Shown here: positions 22,100-33,948 of the stretch, in pieces
How positions within the stretch are numbered: position 1 is the first letter of the stretch
How the letters are laid out: each line of letters opens with the position of its first letter
Assembly (NCBI GenBank): GCA_029204225.1
Contig: CM055102.1
Span: 5,447,520-5,511,519, forward strand
Direction: 5' to 3'
DNA: 64,000 nucleotides
Source: Diphasiastrum complanatum
Taxonomy: Eukaryota > Streptophyta > Lycopodiopsida > Lycopodiales > Lycopodiaceae
Program-made: the position numbers and the translations under genes
The notes under the pieces: model-generated
Databases searched by the model: none
Told to the model about the DNA's origin: nothing
Seen by the model: only the letters and a program-made list of their open reading frames with translations

Positions 22100-23177
22100 C
22101 TAATTTTGACACTTGTAACGAGCATCTTCATAACATGATGGCTCTTCAAGCATTGTGGTTAGAAAAGAGTTATAAGTAGAAGGAGTTGTGTCTTCCCTTT
22201 GCTTCCCTTTCTCAAAGTATGTGAGCCTTGAAGGCTCGGCCTTGCTCCTTGTGGATCTTCTCGACTCCTTTGAAACTTGATTTTGATCTTCCAAAAGATC
22301 ATTTTCAAGAGGCTCCTCCTTGGGTGTTGCAAGATCTTCATCACCTAAAAGATTAGATGCATTTCGAGACAACTTGTAACTTTGAGATTCATCAAATAAG
22401 ACATCCTTGCTAACTTTTACTTTTATTGAAATAGGATCAAATATCCTATATCCCTTGCTATTTTCACTATAGCCTACAAATATTCCTTTGAAAGAAGTTG
22501 CATCTTCTTTCCTTCTTGTTTCCAAAGGAATGTGGACATAACATATACACATCCAAACACTTTAAAATCTTTTACATTGGGCTTATTGCCAAACAAGGCT
22601 TGAAATGGTGAGATCCCACCAATAGTACTACTAGGAAGCCTAGTACATAAGTAATTAGCACAAGCTATGGCCTCCCCCCAAAAAGTGATGGGTAGAGATG
22701 CATCAAGTCTTAAAGACTTTGCACATTCACAAAGACTCCTATTTTTCCTCTCGGCCACCCCATTTTGTTGGGGGGTGTAAGGACAAGTGAGTTCTCTCTT
22801 AATGCCATTTCACAAAAGTCTCTCATCTTGTTGGAGATATACCCTCCTCCATTATCACATCTTAGAACTCTAATGCAAGAACTAAGTTGCTTTTCCACTA
22901 GAGACTTAAACTTTACAAAAGCTTCATACACAAGGCTTTTCTTAGGCAACATTTCAATCCAAGTGTATCTAGTACAATCATCTATAAAAGTTACATACAT
23001 TAAAGCACCTCCATTACTTTCATGAGAAAAAGCATGTACATCCGAATGGATAAGATCTAAAGGTGGGGTAGATCTTGTTAAAGATCTCTTGTAGGAAGTC
23101 TTGTGTGACTTTGCAAGGCCACATGCCTCACAGACTTTGCCACACTTCTTGAAAGCTTTTGGTAGGCCGAGAGCTAG
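22100..23177 (-). pseudogene. Copia integrase of element B
   Basis: Pieces in different frames: TFIDDCTRYTWIEMLPKKS and VLRCDNGGGYIS (second Asp) in 22710..23000, then AERKNRSLCECAKSLRLDAS (Glu block) and FWGEAIACANYLCTRLPSST in 22474..22758. The C-terminal GIFVGYSENSKGYRIFDP segment and an acidic, low-complexity linker follow down to 22100. Frameshifts near 22740 and 22520 break it. Confidence 0.85.
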
Positions 23178-24549
23178 CTACTTTGATGCCATGGATTCCA
23201 TTGATTGAAGATTAAGATGGCCCAATCTTTTGTGCCAAAGCTCCACTTGAGTCCACTCCTCCCTAACCATATTCACACTTTCAATAGCCACATTAGCATC
23301 CAACTTAAAGAGCCTTCCTTGCTTAATGCCACTAGCTATGCACTTATCACTTTTCAAGATGGAACACACTCTATTCTTGAAATGTACATCTAGTCCATTG
23401 TCCATTAATTGACCAACACTAAGCAAGTTTTTTATAATGGATGGAACATACAAAACATTATCAAGATCTATCCTCTTAGATGATCCTAAGCATAATGGAA
23501 TAGATCCTATGCCATCTATCTTGCATTCTTGATCACTAGCAGTGTAGATTGACTTCTTATAATCATTACAAGAAAGTAGATTAGGAAAACAATGTTTGTT
23601 GAATGACATGTGGGAACTAGCCCCACTATCAATCCACCATGTCTCTTGGCTTGATCTTGGTGTAGATGCTACCATAAAGGATGTGTTGAAGCCATCATCT
23701 TCCTCCTCCCCTTGTGCAAGATTGCCTTGATCTTCACTCCCTTGTGCATTCTTCTTCTTATAACATTCGGAAGTAAAGTGTCCTTTCTTCCCACAAAAGA
23801 AACACTTTAGCTTGGCTTTGTTCTTTTGCTTCTCTTTGGAGGTAGATCCTCCATCCTTTGCCTCAGCCTCCTTGCCTTGGATCTTCTTGAAAGGACGAGT
23901 ATTCTTTTTGCCTTTAGATGTGAAGTTTGCTTTCTCATCACTATTATGTAGTGATAAGGACCTCATTCTTGTTTTGAGGTGTAGAATCCTACTCTCCTCG
24001 GCCACAAGAACATTATGCAATTTTTCAATTGATGGAAGTTGGTCTTGAATAGCAAAAGATTGAACTAGATTAGAGAACTCATCTCCTAATCCATTCAAAA
24101 TTACTTGTACTAGTTCATTGTCTTAAATCTTCTCTCCTATAGATCCCAATTCTTTGTTCAAAGATTTTATCCTTAGGACATACTCTTGTCCATTTTCTCC
24201 ACTTTCTTTCATGCTTTGCAATATCAAATTTCTTAGCATAAGCACTCTTGAAGTATTATTGGATTCATAAATCTTCTTTAGTGAATCCCAAGCCTCTTTT
24301 GATGCGGTACAAAAAGCCACCTCCTTCAAAAGATCATTGCTTACATTCAACTTTAAGCAATGTAGGGCTATCTAACCCTCTTCTTGTATTTTAGTTGTTC
24401 TTGGACAACTTGAGACTCTTCCTCAACTCCTAAAACAATATCAAAGAGGTCACCACAAGTAGTGATTCCATCCTTACTTTCCAAATGGAATGGTTTGTAG
24501 AAGTTAGTTTCTCACTAGATTCTAACATATATCCATCCATGGATGACAT
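23178..24549 (-). pseudogene. Copia gag and protease of element B
   Basis: The start ATG at 24549 opens with a MDGYMLESSEKLTSTNHSIW gag N-terminus. Frameshifts near 24440 and 24120 split the UBN2-type region. The open frame 23178..24098 then holds the gag C-terminus, zinc knuckle CFFCGKKGHFTSEC, the protease active site WWIDSGASSHM near 23620 and the pre-integrase block VELWHKRLGHLNLQSM. Gag and protease thus lie in one continuous frame here. Confidence 0.88.
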
Positions 24550-25128
24550 TGTGAATGAAAGCCTATGAGATGCACAAAGATCTCTTGATAAAAAGTGATC
24601 TCAGATAGATTTCTAACTTTCAAAAAGCTTCTAATCTCAGCCCAATCAATCCTAGTTCAACTTGGATGATGGTATAATAGATCTACTTCAAATATCCTAG
24701 CAAAACACTCCTCCAAAAAATTGATTCTAGTACAATTTTGTTTGATATTTCACACACACTTAAGATCTGAATAAATTGGCCTTATAGATCTGATCTAATG
24801 TTTCAAAATGAATTGCTTCAATGACTCAAATCACTATTTGATCATTATCATTCAATAGATTGAACCTAGAACTAGACAATGCACTAAAAATCTTGAATTT
24901 TGGACTAATATGCACATTTTCGGGTCAAAAACACTAAAGCAAGTTAATTTGAAAATTTTTGTACGGTTTCACACATGTGGACAGTACTTCAACAGCCCAC
25001 AAATCGATCTTGACCAAAAATAATGATGATACCTCTCTCCTTGAACTCGCCCTCTCAAGTAAAACTCAAAAACAACACATTGTCAATGATTTCACAAGAA
25101 CTATTAATCATTTAGATCACTCTTAGAC
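24550..25128 (-). other. 5' untranslated leader of element B
   Basis: About 580 bases between the primer site and the gag start with no long open frame. It contains CACACATGTGG near 24968 with ACAGTAC just after. Confidence 0.6.
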
Positions 25129-25143
25129 TTGGCTCTGATACCA
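25129..25143 (-). promoter_or_regulatory. primer-binding site of element B
   Basis: The minus strand reads TGGTATCAGAGCCAA directly after the LTR end (ATTGACA). It is an exact match to the initiator-Met pattern. Confidence 0.92.
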
Positions 25144-25996
25144 TGTCAATTTTAAGAGAAAAAAGACAATTATGATTGTACTTATCAATCATTAAGAGTC
25201 ATTGATTGCTTCATCCAAATATCTATCAAGTTCTATGTGTTAGATCTTGATCTAGATGCTTTACACTATGATTTAAGCAAGAGCAATGGATCAAATGATT
25301 AAAAAATTGGATGAGCGGCCTCACACATGTGGAGGACAGTACATGTATGGCTTGTTTACAGAGAGTAAAGTACTCAAGCTTAGAAATGCATTTCAATCAC
25401 AAAAACACAAGACAAATGTGAAAATTACAAGCAAGACTAGAATTTGCCAATGTCACATCAACTTCTCATTGATTTGGTTGATCCCTTTATAGATTATGTA
25501 CATCCACAAGCTGTGTACTGTCCAGCAAGCCTTCACACGTGTGAAGAGTGCCTAGTCATTTTGATCCACCAATGGGAGCCATATGTGCTCATTTCCCAAA
25601 GTTGACTATTCTCTTTGGCTAGAAAACAAAAAGCTAGTCTTCCACATCTATAGGAATATTCTTTGTAAAATAGAATCTAATGGAATCTTCTTATCTTATC
25701 ATCTAGAAGCTTATCCACACGTGTGAATGGTATCTTGACATGTGTGAGTAATAACTCATTCACATGGAAGTCCAATCTATTTACATAGAGTTTGACCAAT
25801 TTGACCATTTTCAAGATTCTACTCAAAGATCAATTTCACACTAGTGTAGATCTAGCTAAAATCAATCTAACTTTATAAAAGTGACTTATGTACATTCTTT
25901 CACACGTGGGAACAGACTCCACATGTGTGAGATCCTATCAAGATCAATTATCTTAAGATCTACAAGGTAAATCAAGTTGGAAGTGATATTTTAACA
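25144..25996 (-). repeat. 5' LTR of element B (~853 bp)
   Basis: Runs from TGTTAAAATATCACTT at 25996 to ATTGACA at 25144 on the minus strand. It contains the palindrome TTCACACGTGTGAA at 25532..25545, CACACGTGTG at 25716..25725 and CACACATGTGG near 25322. Confidence 0.88.
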
Positions 25997-26474
25997 AATA
26001 AGAAGCTCAAATATAGATCGATTATGTTCAATATAAAGGATAGCAATAATCCAAACTTGACAAGGAGAGTTCTTTTTAAATATATAAAACCCGATGAGCT
26101 TATAAATATGACAACAGAAGATATGCCAGTGACCAAAGGAAACTTTAAAATCAATTGATCAAAGAGAAGGTATTATTTGAATATCTAATTTTATCACCTA
26201 AATGTTTTTTACATGAAGAAAGAAGTAGTTTCTAGTGCTCATTTTTGTCATGAGTTAGCACATTGAGAATCATCTTCATAAGATGGATATATCACTTCAC
26301 ATGCTATTGGAGAGTAATAAATGAGCAAGAGAGGAGGATCTTGCTTTCTAAAAAGTTTTTTTGATCAGGAGCTTTGCATGTCAAGAAGCTTTGCACAAGT
26401 TTCAAGATAGAAAAATCAAATATCTCCTTTCTAGAGTAGATGAGAAATCCACAACTTTACTGGATTCAAGAGAG
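25997..26474 (+). other. remnant next to the family-D LTR, no domain seen
   Basis: Lies between element B and the split LTR at 26475. It ends in a purine-rich CAAGAGAG before TGTTTCAAC, so it may be the 3' internal end of a plus-strand family-D element. No protein domain is recognisable. Confidence 0.4.
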
Positions 26475-26849
26475 TGTTTCAACTAGTTTTGCTAGTTTGG
26501 TCATATTTGTATATTTGGCAATTGAGCCCAATTTTCATATTAGACTTAGAGTTTAATTTTTCAAAGTTATGTTAGTCTAAAATTATTTGAATAAACACTT
26601 TTGTAAAGTGTGGGAAACAATAGAACACGAGTTTTAGAGATTTTTGAATTAGAATCTAGTCCTCATTAATGCTAGGTTTTTCATTATTGAGACAAACCAA
26701 AGTTCAAAGTTAGGTTTGGACTTGCTATAAAAGGATGTAACTCGTGGGAAGAGAATACATTCTCTCTCTCTTATCTCATTCATGCTTATACATGGTTCTC
26801 TTTGGGTTTTACTATCCATTGGTGCACTATACTTGTGATATCTTGTAAT

Positions 26850-27079
26850 TGACAAAATTTCCAGAATGTTTACACATGTGGGAATGATCCACAAGTATGA
26901 TTGACCTTATTAAGCTTTATGATTAGCACAATAACCTGATTCCAGATTGAATAGCAAGATCTAGTACAGAATTTAATGACTTAATCACAATCTAGCATGC
27001 TAAGAATCAGAGAATGATAGCTTTACTTTCAAGAGAGTAAAAGTACAAAAATTTGGTGTATGAGCATTAGCCTCAATAT

Positions 27080-27153
<74 letters not shown>

Positions 27154-27691
27154 TTCAAGCGAAATATGGTATAGATCCAAAATGACATGGAATAGCTACA
27201 AAGCTTTTGTTCTTCATCATAGATTATGAGAATAGCTACACGTATTTATGGAGTTTGAGGTATCTCGAGGTAGAACTACATCCATCCACCTCTCAATCAC
27301 ATCTAAAGTGAAAACTAGAGTCTAAGTGACATTTGTCACATTTCATGCATGTATCTCTACCTACTTTTACCAAGTGTCCTATTTCTAACTAGAATTGTAC
27401 AAATCATCATGCATGTGTCCATTTTACTTTGTGCATGCCTTACATGTCACTATGGATCACTTACAATAAATGCATGTGATATGCCACAAGTTTCTACAAG
27501 CATATTAATGTTATTTCTAAGTCTACAATCTATATGCAAGTTGTATTCTATCAACTAGATGTAATAAATCCATATAGCTTGAGTTCCATCTAGGCCAGAT
27601 TTGCCATTTACATTTATGAAACAATATACTTGCATATAAAAAAAATTGTAGCAAGCCTAAAGTCAAGATATATGATTTCTCAATTTCAACA
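26850..27691 (-). repeat. 3' LTR of element C (842 bp)
   Basis: Starts TGTTGAAATTGAGAAATC at 27691 and ends TTTTGTCA at 26850 on the minus strand. It aligns with 32394..33181. The length difference is mostly the expanded GA tract at 27080..27151. TACACATGTGG lies at 26871.. Confidence 0.92.
27080..27151. repeat. GA microsatellite inside the 3' LTR of element C
   Basis: About 72 bases of GA repeats. The matching place in the 5' LTR (32627..32649) has only a short, interrupted GA stretch. The two LTRs were identical at insertion, so the tract has changed length since then. Confidence 0.95.
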
Positions 27692-27707
27692 CTCCTAAAA
27701 ACAGTCT
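27692..27707 (-). promoter_or_regulatory. polypurine tract of element C
   Basis: The minus strand reads CTGTTTTTAGGAG before the LTR start TGTTGAAA. The tract is short and T-interrupted, but in the right place, directly after the pol stop at 27708. Confidence 0.6.
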
Positions 27708-28508
27708 ATGTTGACTTGAACATGGATCTTGGTATTACTCCAAGATTGGCTCTATGCTTGATGAAGGAATTCTTGCTCAAAGGTTTGGTGAGCAAATCTA
27801 CAATACAAGATGATGTGTCGATGTGCTCCAAGTAGATTTCCCCTCCAATGAGCTTCTCTCTCACGAAGTGATGTGCAATGCATGGAATATCAGATTATTG
27901 GCAAGGGCTTGTGCTGAAATGTTATCACACATGATCATAGGTAGATCATCTTCCATGATTATCTTTAGCTCCACTAGCAACCTCGTGGTCCAAAACACTT
28001 CCTTTGTTGTAGTAGTGAGTGCCTTATACTCAGCTTCATAGGATGAGATTGATACAGTATCTTGCTTTTTGGAAAGCCGAGATATCAAGTTTCCTCCAAG
28101 ATAAATGACACAAGCACTTGTAGATTTTCGATCTGCTTTATCACTTGCAAAATTCGAGTTAGAATAGCCAACTATTGAAAGATCTTCACTTTTATATAAC
28201 AAATCATAATCAAAAGTTGAAGATATGTATCTAAGTATTCTTTTGGCCATTTTCCAATGATGAAAAGTAGGATTTTGCATAGCTTGGCTCAACTTATGAA
28301 CACTAAAACTTATGTCAGGCCTAGTTATTGTGAGCCAAATTAAGGAGCCTATAAGACTCCTAAAAAGAGTGATGTCCACGAAGGATCTTTCATCACCTTT
28401 GTTAGGGTCTTTTACAATTTGCTCCATAAGAGTTTCTATACTCTTACAATAACATTGAAAGAGCATACTTGTATTGACATACAAAAGCTTTATCAATATG
28501 AAAGTCAA
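27708..28508 (-). pseudogene. Copia RNase H of element C
   Basis: 27861..28508 holds the linker YCKSIETLMEQ, then LIGSLIWLTITRPDISFSVH, VGYSNSNFASDKADRKSTSA (the first catalytic Asp is replaced by Asn in YSNSNF), SSYEAEYKALTTTTKEV and MCDNISAQALANNLIFHA. A frameshift near 27880 moves to another frame, in which the C-terminus ends with a typical LLTKPL-type close and a stop at 27708. It is close to intact apart from this shift and the Asn. Confidence 0.85.
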
Positions 28509-29253
28509 TCTCTAATCCTAAAATGTAATGAATTTTTCCAAGATCTTGCATCTTGAACTCTTTTCCAAGTGCAACCTTGGTCTCCTCAACTAACTTGATA
28601 CAACTTCCTGTTAGAATGGTATCATCAACATAAATGAGAAGTATGACAATATCTCTATCATAAAACTTGACATACAAGGAAGGATCATAGTTACTAAGAT
28701 TAAATCCTAGTGACTCAAGAAAGATGTTAAGTCGAGAATACCATGATCTTGGAGCTTGCTTTAGTCCATAGAGACTTTTGAAGAGCAAGCAAACTTTGGT
28801 CTTGTCTTGGATAAATCCAAGAGGTTGATCCATATAAATCTCATCTTCTAGATATTCATTTAAAAATGCATTAGAGACATCTAGTTGAAAAACTTGCCAA
28901 TTGAAAAAGCATGCAATAGAAATTATGATCCTAATTGATACCATCTTTGCAACTGGAGCAAAAGTCTCCTCATAATCAGGTCCATAAACTTGAACAAAAC
29001 CCTTTGCACAAAGCCTTGCCTTGTACTTGTTGATTGTGCCATCTTGATTATACTTGACTCAAAAAACCCACTTGCAACCAATGGCGTGCTTGTTGGATGG
29101 AAGATCCACAAGCTCCCATGTGTTGTTGGCAATCAAAGCATCATATTCTTCCTTCATGGCAAGAAACCATTCCTTTGAATTGAGTGCATCATGTACATCC
29201 TTTGGCTCCTCATGTGAATTAAAATAGACATAATTAGTGGAGTTGAGTTCCAC
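28444..29253 (-). pseudogene. Copia reverse transcriptase of element C, YVDD kept
   Basis: 29059..29253 holds the N-terminal part (EEYDALIANNTWELVDLPSN, HAIGCKWVF), followed by a stop and frame changes. The frame 28444..28944 holds FQLDVSNAFLNEYLEDEIYM, LLFKSLYGLKQAPRSWYSRL and LLIYVDDTILTGS. The YVDD catalytic pair is intact, unlike elements B and J. Similarity is closest to J and B, which share KSLYGLKQAPR and the same spacing. Confidence 0.88.
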
Positions 29254-30378
29254 TTGCTTGCCTATATCTTCATATGTAAGCCTCCTAGGCTCGGATCTTT
29301 CTCTTTGTGACCTCCTTGGTGAAAAGATTCAAGGTGACTCCCCCTCACTTCTTGGCCCCGTCTCTCCATGATAGTCTTCAAGGGTGATGATTGGAAAATC
29401 TTCTTGAGAATCTTTGAACTCGGCGTCCTCAAGGATGTATTTTTTATTCTCATTGAATATAATATCTCTACTCTCAATTGTACTTGAGGTAGAGGGAACA
29501 TAAATTATTTAAGCCTTCTTGTTGGATGAATATCCAACCATGATCCCTTTGATAGAATTAGGATCATCTCTCTTCCTTGTTTACAAGGGTACATGAACAA
29601 AGCAAGCACATCCAAAAACTCTAAGATGATCTACCTTAGGTTTCTTTTAAAACAAGACTTCATATGGTGATTTTCCAACAAGTGCATTGTGAGATAATCT
29701 ATTGCACAAATAGTTTGCACAATTAATTGCTTCACCCCAATATTCAATAGGCAAAGAAGCTTCAACTCAGATTGCTTTAGCACATTCACATAAAGATCGA
29801 TTTTTTCTCTCAACAACTCCATTTTGAGATGGAGAATAAGCACAAGAAAACTCTCTCTTTATTCCTTCACCCTCACAATATTCATGGAACTTGCTGGAGA
29901 TGTATTCACCTCCTCCATCACATCTTAAATCTTTAACTTTGAAAGAAAACTGTTTCTCAACATAAGCTTTGAAGATTAGGAAGTTATCAAATACCATAGA
30001 TTTTGAAGAAAGTACATACAACCAAGTATATCTTGTAAAGTCGTCAATAAAGGTGACAAAACATGTTGCACCACCAATACTTTTAGAAGAAAAAAATGAA
30101 GATCCGAGTGTATAAGCTCCAAAGGATGAATAGTCTTAATAAAAGACTTTTGATATTGCTTTCTATGTGATTTTGCAATAGCACAAGCCTCACAAGGCTT
30201 GAATTCTTTGGAAACTGATCTTGGAAGGCCAATAGCCTTATCTTTCTTGACCATAGAAAACATAGACTTAAAGTTAGAATGGCCCAACCTGCGATGCCAT
30301 AACTCCTCCTTAGATAAAAGAGCAACTTCACAAAATTTTGCATTCTCAAAAGAATTTAACTTGGAAATTCCACCATAT
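29254..30378 (-). pseudogene. Copia integrase of element C
   Basis: The pre-integrase block EELWHRRLGHSNFKSMFSMV and the zinc-binding CEACAIAKSHR lie in 29976..30410. After a frameshift, 29767..30021 holds DLRCDGGGEYISSKFHEYCE (second Asp) and SPSQNGVVERKNRSLCECA (Glu). Downstream to about 29500 the GEAINCANYLCNRL and FGCACFVHVP segments can be read in a frame with stops. The linker to RT (29260-29500) is acidic and poorly conserved. Confidence 0.85.
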
Positions 30379-30744
30379 CTAGCTAGATCCATTAGCAAGG
30401 ATCTCATCATTTTTCTTGATAAAGCAAGTATTGGAATTGAACTTTACATCATAACCACTATCAAGCCATTTTCCAACACTAATCAAGTTCTTTGTAAGTT
30501 TTGGAATATAAAGAACATTGGAAAGTGAAAGAACTTTTGAAAAAACAAGTTTCAATGAAATATTGCCAATTCCATCTATAGAGCATTCATGATCATTTGC
30601 AGTATAAATAGATTTCTTGAGTCCTTTATAAGGCACAATAGAATCAAAGGATTCCTTTGAACAACACATATTTGAAGAAGCTCCACTATCTATGTACCAA
30701 GCTCCATCTTTCTTGAAAGGTGATGAAGAAAAACTTGACACCAT
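30379..30744 (-). pseudogene. Copia protease of element C
   Basis: The frame opens MVSSFSSSPFKKDGAWYIDS and includes the active-site DSGASSNM. It is followed by YTANDHECSIDGIGNISLKL and LYIPKLTKNLISVGKWLDSG. It overlaps the end of gag (30686..30744) in a different frame. The aspartic protease would cut the polyprotein. The active site is intact. Confidence 0.85.
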
Positions 30745-31648
30745 GAGTGATCCTTAATCCATCACTTGCAACAAAATCTTCTTCAATCTCTTTGGAGAGA
30801 TTTGCTTGCTTGAGTTGGTTTTTCTTTTTGAAGCAATTAGAGGCATAGTGCCCCTTCTTGCCACAAAAGAAACATTTGACTTTCTTCTTCTTGGTCTTTG
30901 AAGTAGAAGGATGAGATGTGTCATCCTCTTCACCATCTTTGTCTCGATCCTTGGCTTTATCTTTGTTGAATGTTTGAGAAAACTGGTTCTTGCTCCTTCC
31001 TTTATGCTTGTCTTTGACAAAGAGGGCTTTGTCACTTCCAATATGCTTGAGTTTGTTCATCCTAGAAAGTTTATAACTTTGCCTAGCTTCTTCAGAGATG
31101 AGAATTCCTTGGAGAGTTTCTAAATTAGGCAACTCCTCCTTAATGGCAAATGATTGAACAAGATTTTCATAGTCATCTTTCAAGCCATTCAAAATGACTT
31201 GTACTAGCTCATCTTGGTTAATTGTAACACCAACACAAGAAAGCTCCCTATGAAGATATTTTATTCTCAGAACATAGTCTGATGCACTCTCCTCACTTCT
31301 TTGAAAACTTTGGAAAATATGATTCCTAAGAGTGAGTATTTTAGAAGTATTTTTTGCTTCATAGATGGACTTAAGTGCATCCCAAGCTTCTTTAGCTGTG
31401 GTGCAAGATCCTATCTCTCTTAGAATTTCATTAGATACATTCATCTTAATGAAAGGTAGAGCCATTCTAGCTCTCTTCTTGTACTTTGGTATTTCAAGTT
31501 GTGTTTGAGGCTCCTCCTCAATACCAAGAACTATGTCCACAACATCCTGGAGTATCAAAATAGACTTCATTCTAACCTTCCAAATTGAGTAATTAGAGGT
31601 ACTTAGTCTTTCACCTGCTTCTAGGAGATATCCTCCCAGAGGTGCCAT
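30686..31648 (-). pseudogene. Copia gag of element C, 320 codons open
   Basis: Begins MAPLGGYLLEAGERLSTSNY and runs through the whole UBN2-type capsid domain (WKVRMKSILILQDVVDIVLG, EAWDALKSIYEAKNTSKILT, VQVILNGLKDDYENLVQSFA). A lysine-rich region and zinc knuckle CFFCGKKGHYASNC follow near residue 270. The last 25 residues lie in a shifted frame relative to protease, so gag and pol are no longer continuous. Length is typical. It is nearest in sequence to gag of F and J. Confidence 0.88.
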
Positions 31649-32379
31649 AATGTGAAGACTTCTTAGTTATTGGACAATTATATGTTTGAGCTTGTTCCAA
31701 TCAGATTTAATGTTGCTACTCTCTATCACTATAGGTATTTTCAAGCATGTACTACCTTCCTATGTGAAAAAATTGCAACTGTATTTGAGATAGATCTCAA
31801 ATATTTCACAAATAAGATAATCTAGATCAGACACTCAAAATGGATTGAGACAAATAGGCAAGTTTGAATTCTACTTTTGGCAAGTATTAGATACTCCAAA
31901 AGAAAACACTTATGATTCTCAGAAGGCTCAAAGGTGTTCAATAACATCAAACTTAGTCTTGATCTTCAGTTTCTTGTGTAGGATACTCAAAACAATGGAT
32001 TAAAAATCAAGCAAGATTGAATCAAATCAAAAAATGGTCACTCGGATTTTGGACCTCTCCCTACCCTCTTTAAGAGCTTATAACCCTTGATAGACACATC
32101 AGATTGATTTGTATGGAAAGTATTCTTCATAAGATTTCCATCAAGCTATAACACTACTATCTTTGGATCAATAAGCGAGTGCCAGGACAACATTACAGCA
32201 ATGGAGGCTGAGACTTGGTTGGAGCTCGCAACTTGTTCAGACTTGAAAAATCAGTTTCTATCGACTTTGATCCAAACACCTTTTAGAAAAAGGTAAAGAA
32301 AAGTGATTAACTACTTTTTTGCTTGAATCAGCTCTCAAATTCTTGAACAATCAGAGATGTTAGCATTCAAAGCTTAATT
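31649..32379 (-). other. 5' leader of element C
   Basis: About 730 bases between primer site and gag with no long open frame and no domain. Confidence 0.6.
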
Positions 32380-32393
32380 TGGCTATGATACCA
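32380..32393 (-). promoter_or_regulatory. primer-binding site of element C, one mismatch
   Basis: The minus strand reads TGGTATCATAGCCA directly after the LTR end. The initiator-Met pattern has G where this has T. Confidence 0.85.
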
Positions 32394-33181
32394 TGACAAA
32401 ATTCCAGAATGTTCACACATGTGAGAATGATCCACAAGTATGATTGATCTTATTAAGCTTTATGATTAGCACAATAATCTGATTCTAGATTGAATAGCAA
32501 GATCTAGTACAGAATTTAATGACTTAATCACAATCTAGCATGCTAAGAATCCGAGAATGATAGCTTTACTTTCAAAAGAGTAAAAGTACAAGAATTTAGT
32601 GTATGAGCTAATGTCTCAACACAAGTTAGAGAGAGAAAGAGAGCGAGATATTCAAGCAAAATATGGTATAGATCCAAAATGGCATGGAATAGCTACAAAG
32701 CTTTGGTTCTTCATCATAGATTATGAGAATAGCTACACATATTTATGGAGTTTGAGGTAGATTGAGGTAGAACTACATCCATCCACCTCTCAATCACATC
32801 TAAAGTGAAAACTAGAGTCTAAGTGACATTTGTCACATTTCTTGCATGTATCTCTACCTACGTTTACCAGTGTCCTATTTCTAACTAGAATTGTATAAAT
32901 CATCATGCATGCGTCCATTTTACTTTGTGCATGCCTTGCATGTCACTATGGATCACTTACAATAAATGCATGTGATATGCCACGAGTTTCTACAAGCATA
33001 TTAATGTTATTTCTAAGTCTACAATCTATATGCAAGTTGTATTCTATCAACTAGATATGATAAATCCACATAGCTCGAGTTTCAGCTTGGCCAAATTTGG
33101 CATTTACATTTATGAAACAACATACTTGCATAGTAAAAAATTTGTAGCAAGTCTAAAGTCAAGATAGATGATTTTTCAACA
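32394..33181 (-). repeat. 5' LTR of element C (788 bp)
   Basis: Starts TGTTGAAAAATCATC at 33181 and ends ATTTTGTCA at 32394. TCACACATGTGA lies at 32413..32424. It aligns with 26850..27691. Confidence 0.92.
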
Positions 33182-33491
33182 ATAATTTTGTGTAGAATGC
33201 TCATCAAATGATATTTTTAGATTCACGAATGTGAAATACAGTAGCTTACTATTTTTGTATAGACAACAACATTAGTTTATGTTTTAATTGATGTTTGATC
33301 AAGATCTAATAGAATTTGTATCTCATTCATAGTGTAGATGTTGATTTTTCTACATTGGCAAGATTGGTGAGTTACTTGTTTTCTAACCAAAGATGAAAGG
33401 GATATTTTGGATCTTAATGAGCTGAAATTCTTCACATATACTAGATTTACCAAGCTAATTTTTTATGAGTGTTAAAATTTTCAAAAAAAAT

Positions 33492-33680
33492 TGTGAAGGA
33501 TCTTAATGAGGTGTTGTGATTGCACATGAATGATCAAAAACCAGATCACTAGAAAAATCCAAGGCAAGAGCACAATGGCATACCACAGACTCAAAAAATT
33601 AAGTCCTCACTATGAGAGATAAACAATAGAAATAATTCTAAGTGTTTACCACCACCCAACCATAGCTAGATCTAAGCTCC
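33492..33680 (-). repeat. LTR fragment related to element F
   Basis: TGTGAAGGATCTTAATGAGG, GTGTTGTGATTGCACATGAA and the following AAGAGCACAAT, CATACCACAG and TTCTAAGTG blocks parallel 48833..49020 in order. A short internal part is missing. No internal domains are attached. Confidence 0.6.
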
Positions 33681-33877
33681 AAGCAAGACCTATCTAGCAC
33701 CCCCTTGCTAACCATAAACAAATCACAAGCATACCACAACAGACTATAGCATACTCAAGATCTAAACCCTACTTATGTCCCATACCATAAACAAGATCCA
33801 AACCCTAAGCATACTACACACAAGAAAGTACTCTCTACACACTAGTAGCAACACTAGAGCATAAGCAAAGCAAAGCA

Positions 33878-33948
<71 letters not shown>

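Larger units (their letters stand above)
20204..25996 (-). mobile_element. Copia element B, 3' LTR truncated
   Basis: A minus-strand element with a full 5' LTR (25144..25996), initiator-Met primer site, gag, protease, integrase, RT, RNase H, polypurine tract and the first 223 bases of the 3' LTR (20204..20426). The two LTR segments match closely over the shared part (for example CTATTTACATARAGTTTGAC). The pol frame is broken several times and RT has YVND in place of YVDD. The rest of the 3' LTR is lost at 20204. Confidence 0.9.
26850..33181 (-). mobile_element. complete Copia element C nested in a family-D LTR
   Basis: A 6.3-kb minus-strand element with both LTRs (32394..33181 and 26850..27691), primer site, gag, protease, integrase, RT with intact YVDD, RNase H and polypurine tract. 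The flanks are GTAAT (26845..26849) and ATAAT (33182..33186), a 5-bp target duplication with one change. Gag and several pol domains have long open frames, but frameshifts separate them. It is the best-preserved Copia in the window. Confidence 0.92.
26475..33436 (+). repeat. family-D LTR split by element C (two parts)
   Basis: The left part is 26475..26849, starting TGTTTCAACTAG and including CTATAAAAGGATGTAACTCG (TATA-like) near 26728. The right part is 33187..33436, ending CTGAAATTCTTCACA. Removing element C and one target copy gives about 625 bases that align along their length with the LTRs of H and E (645-659 bases). The join reconstructs CTTGTAATTTTGTGTAGAATG, as in the uninterrupted copies. 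Confidence 0.85.

Noticed and set aside
22765-24048. Plus-strand frames inside element B (and similar antisense frames in C, E, F)
   Set aside because: They are the antisense of clear gag or pol domains.
25997-26474. Solo family-D LTR at 26475
   Set aside because: The five bases either side (GAGAG and TATAC) do not match, so a 3' LTR of a truncated element is more likely than a solo LTR.
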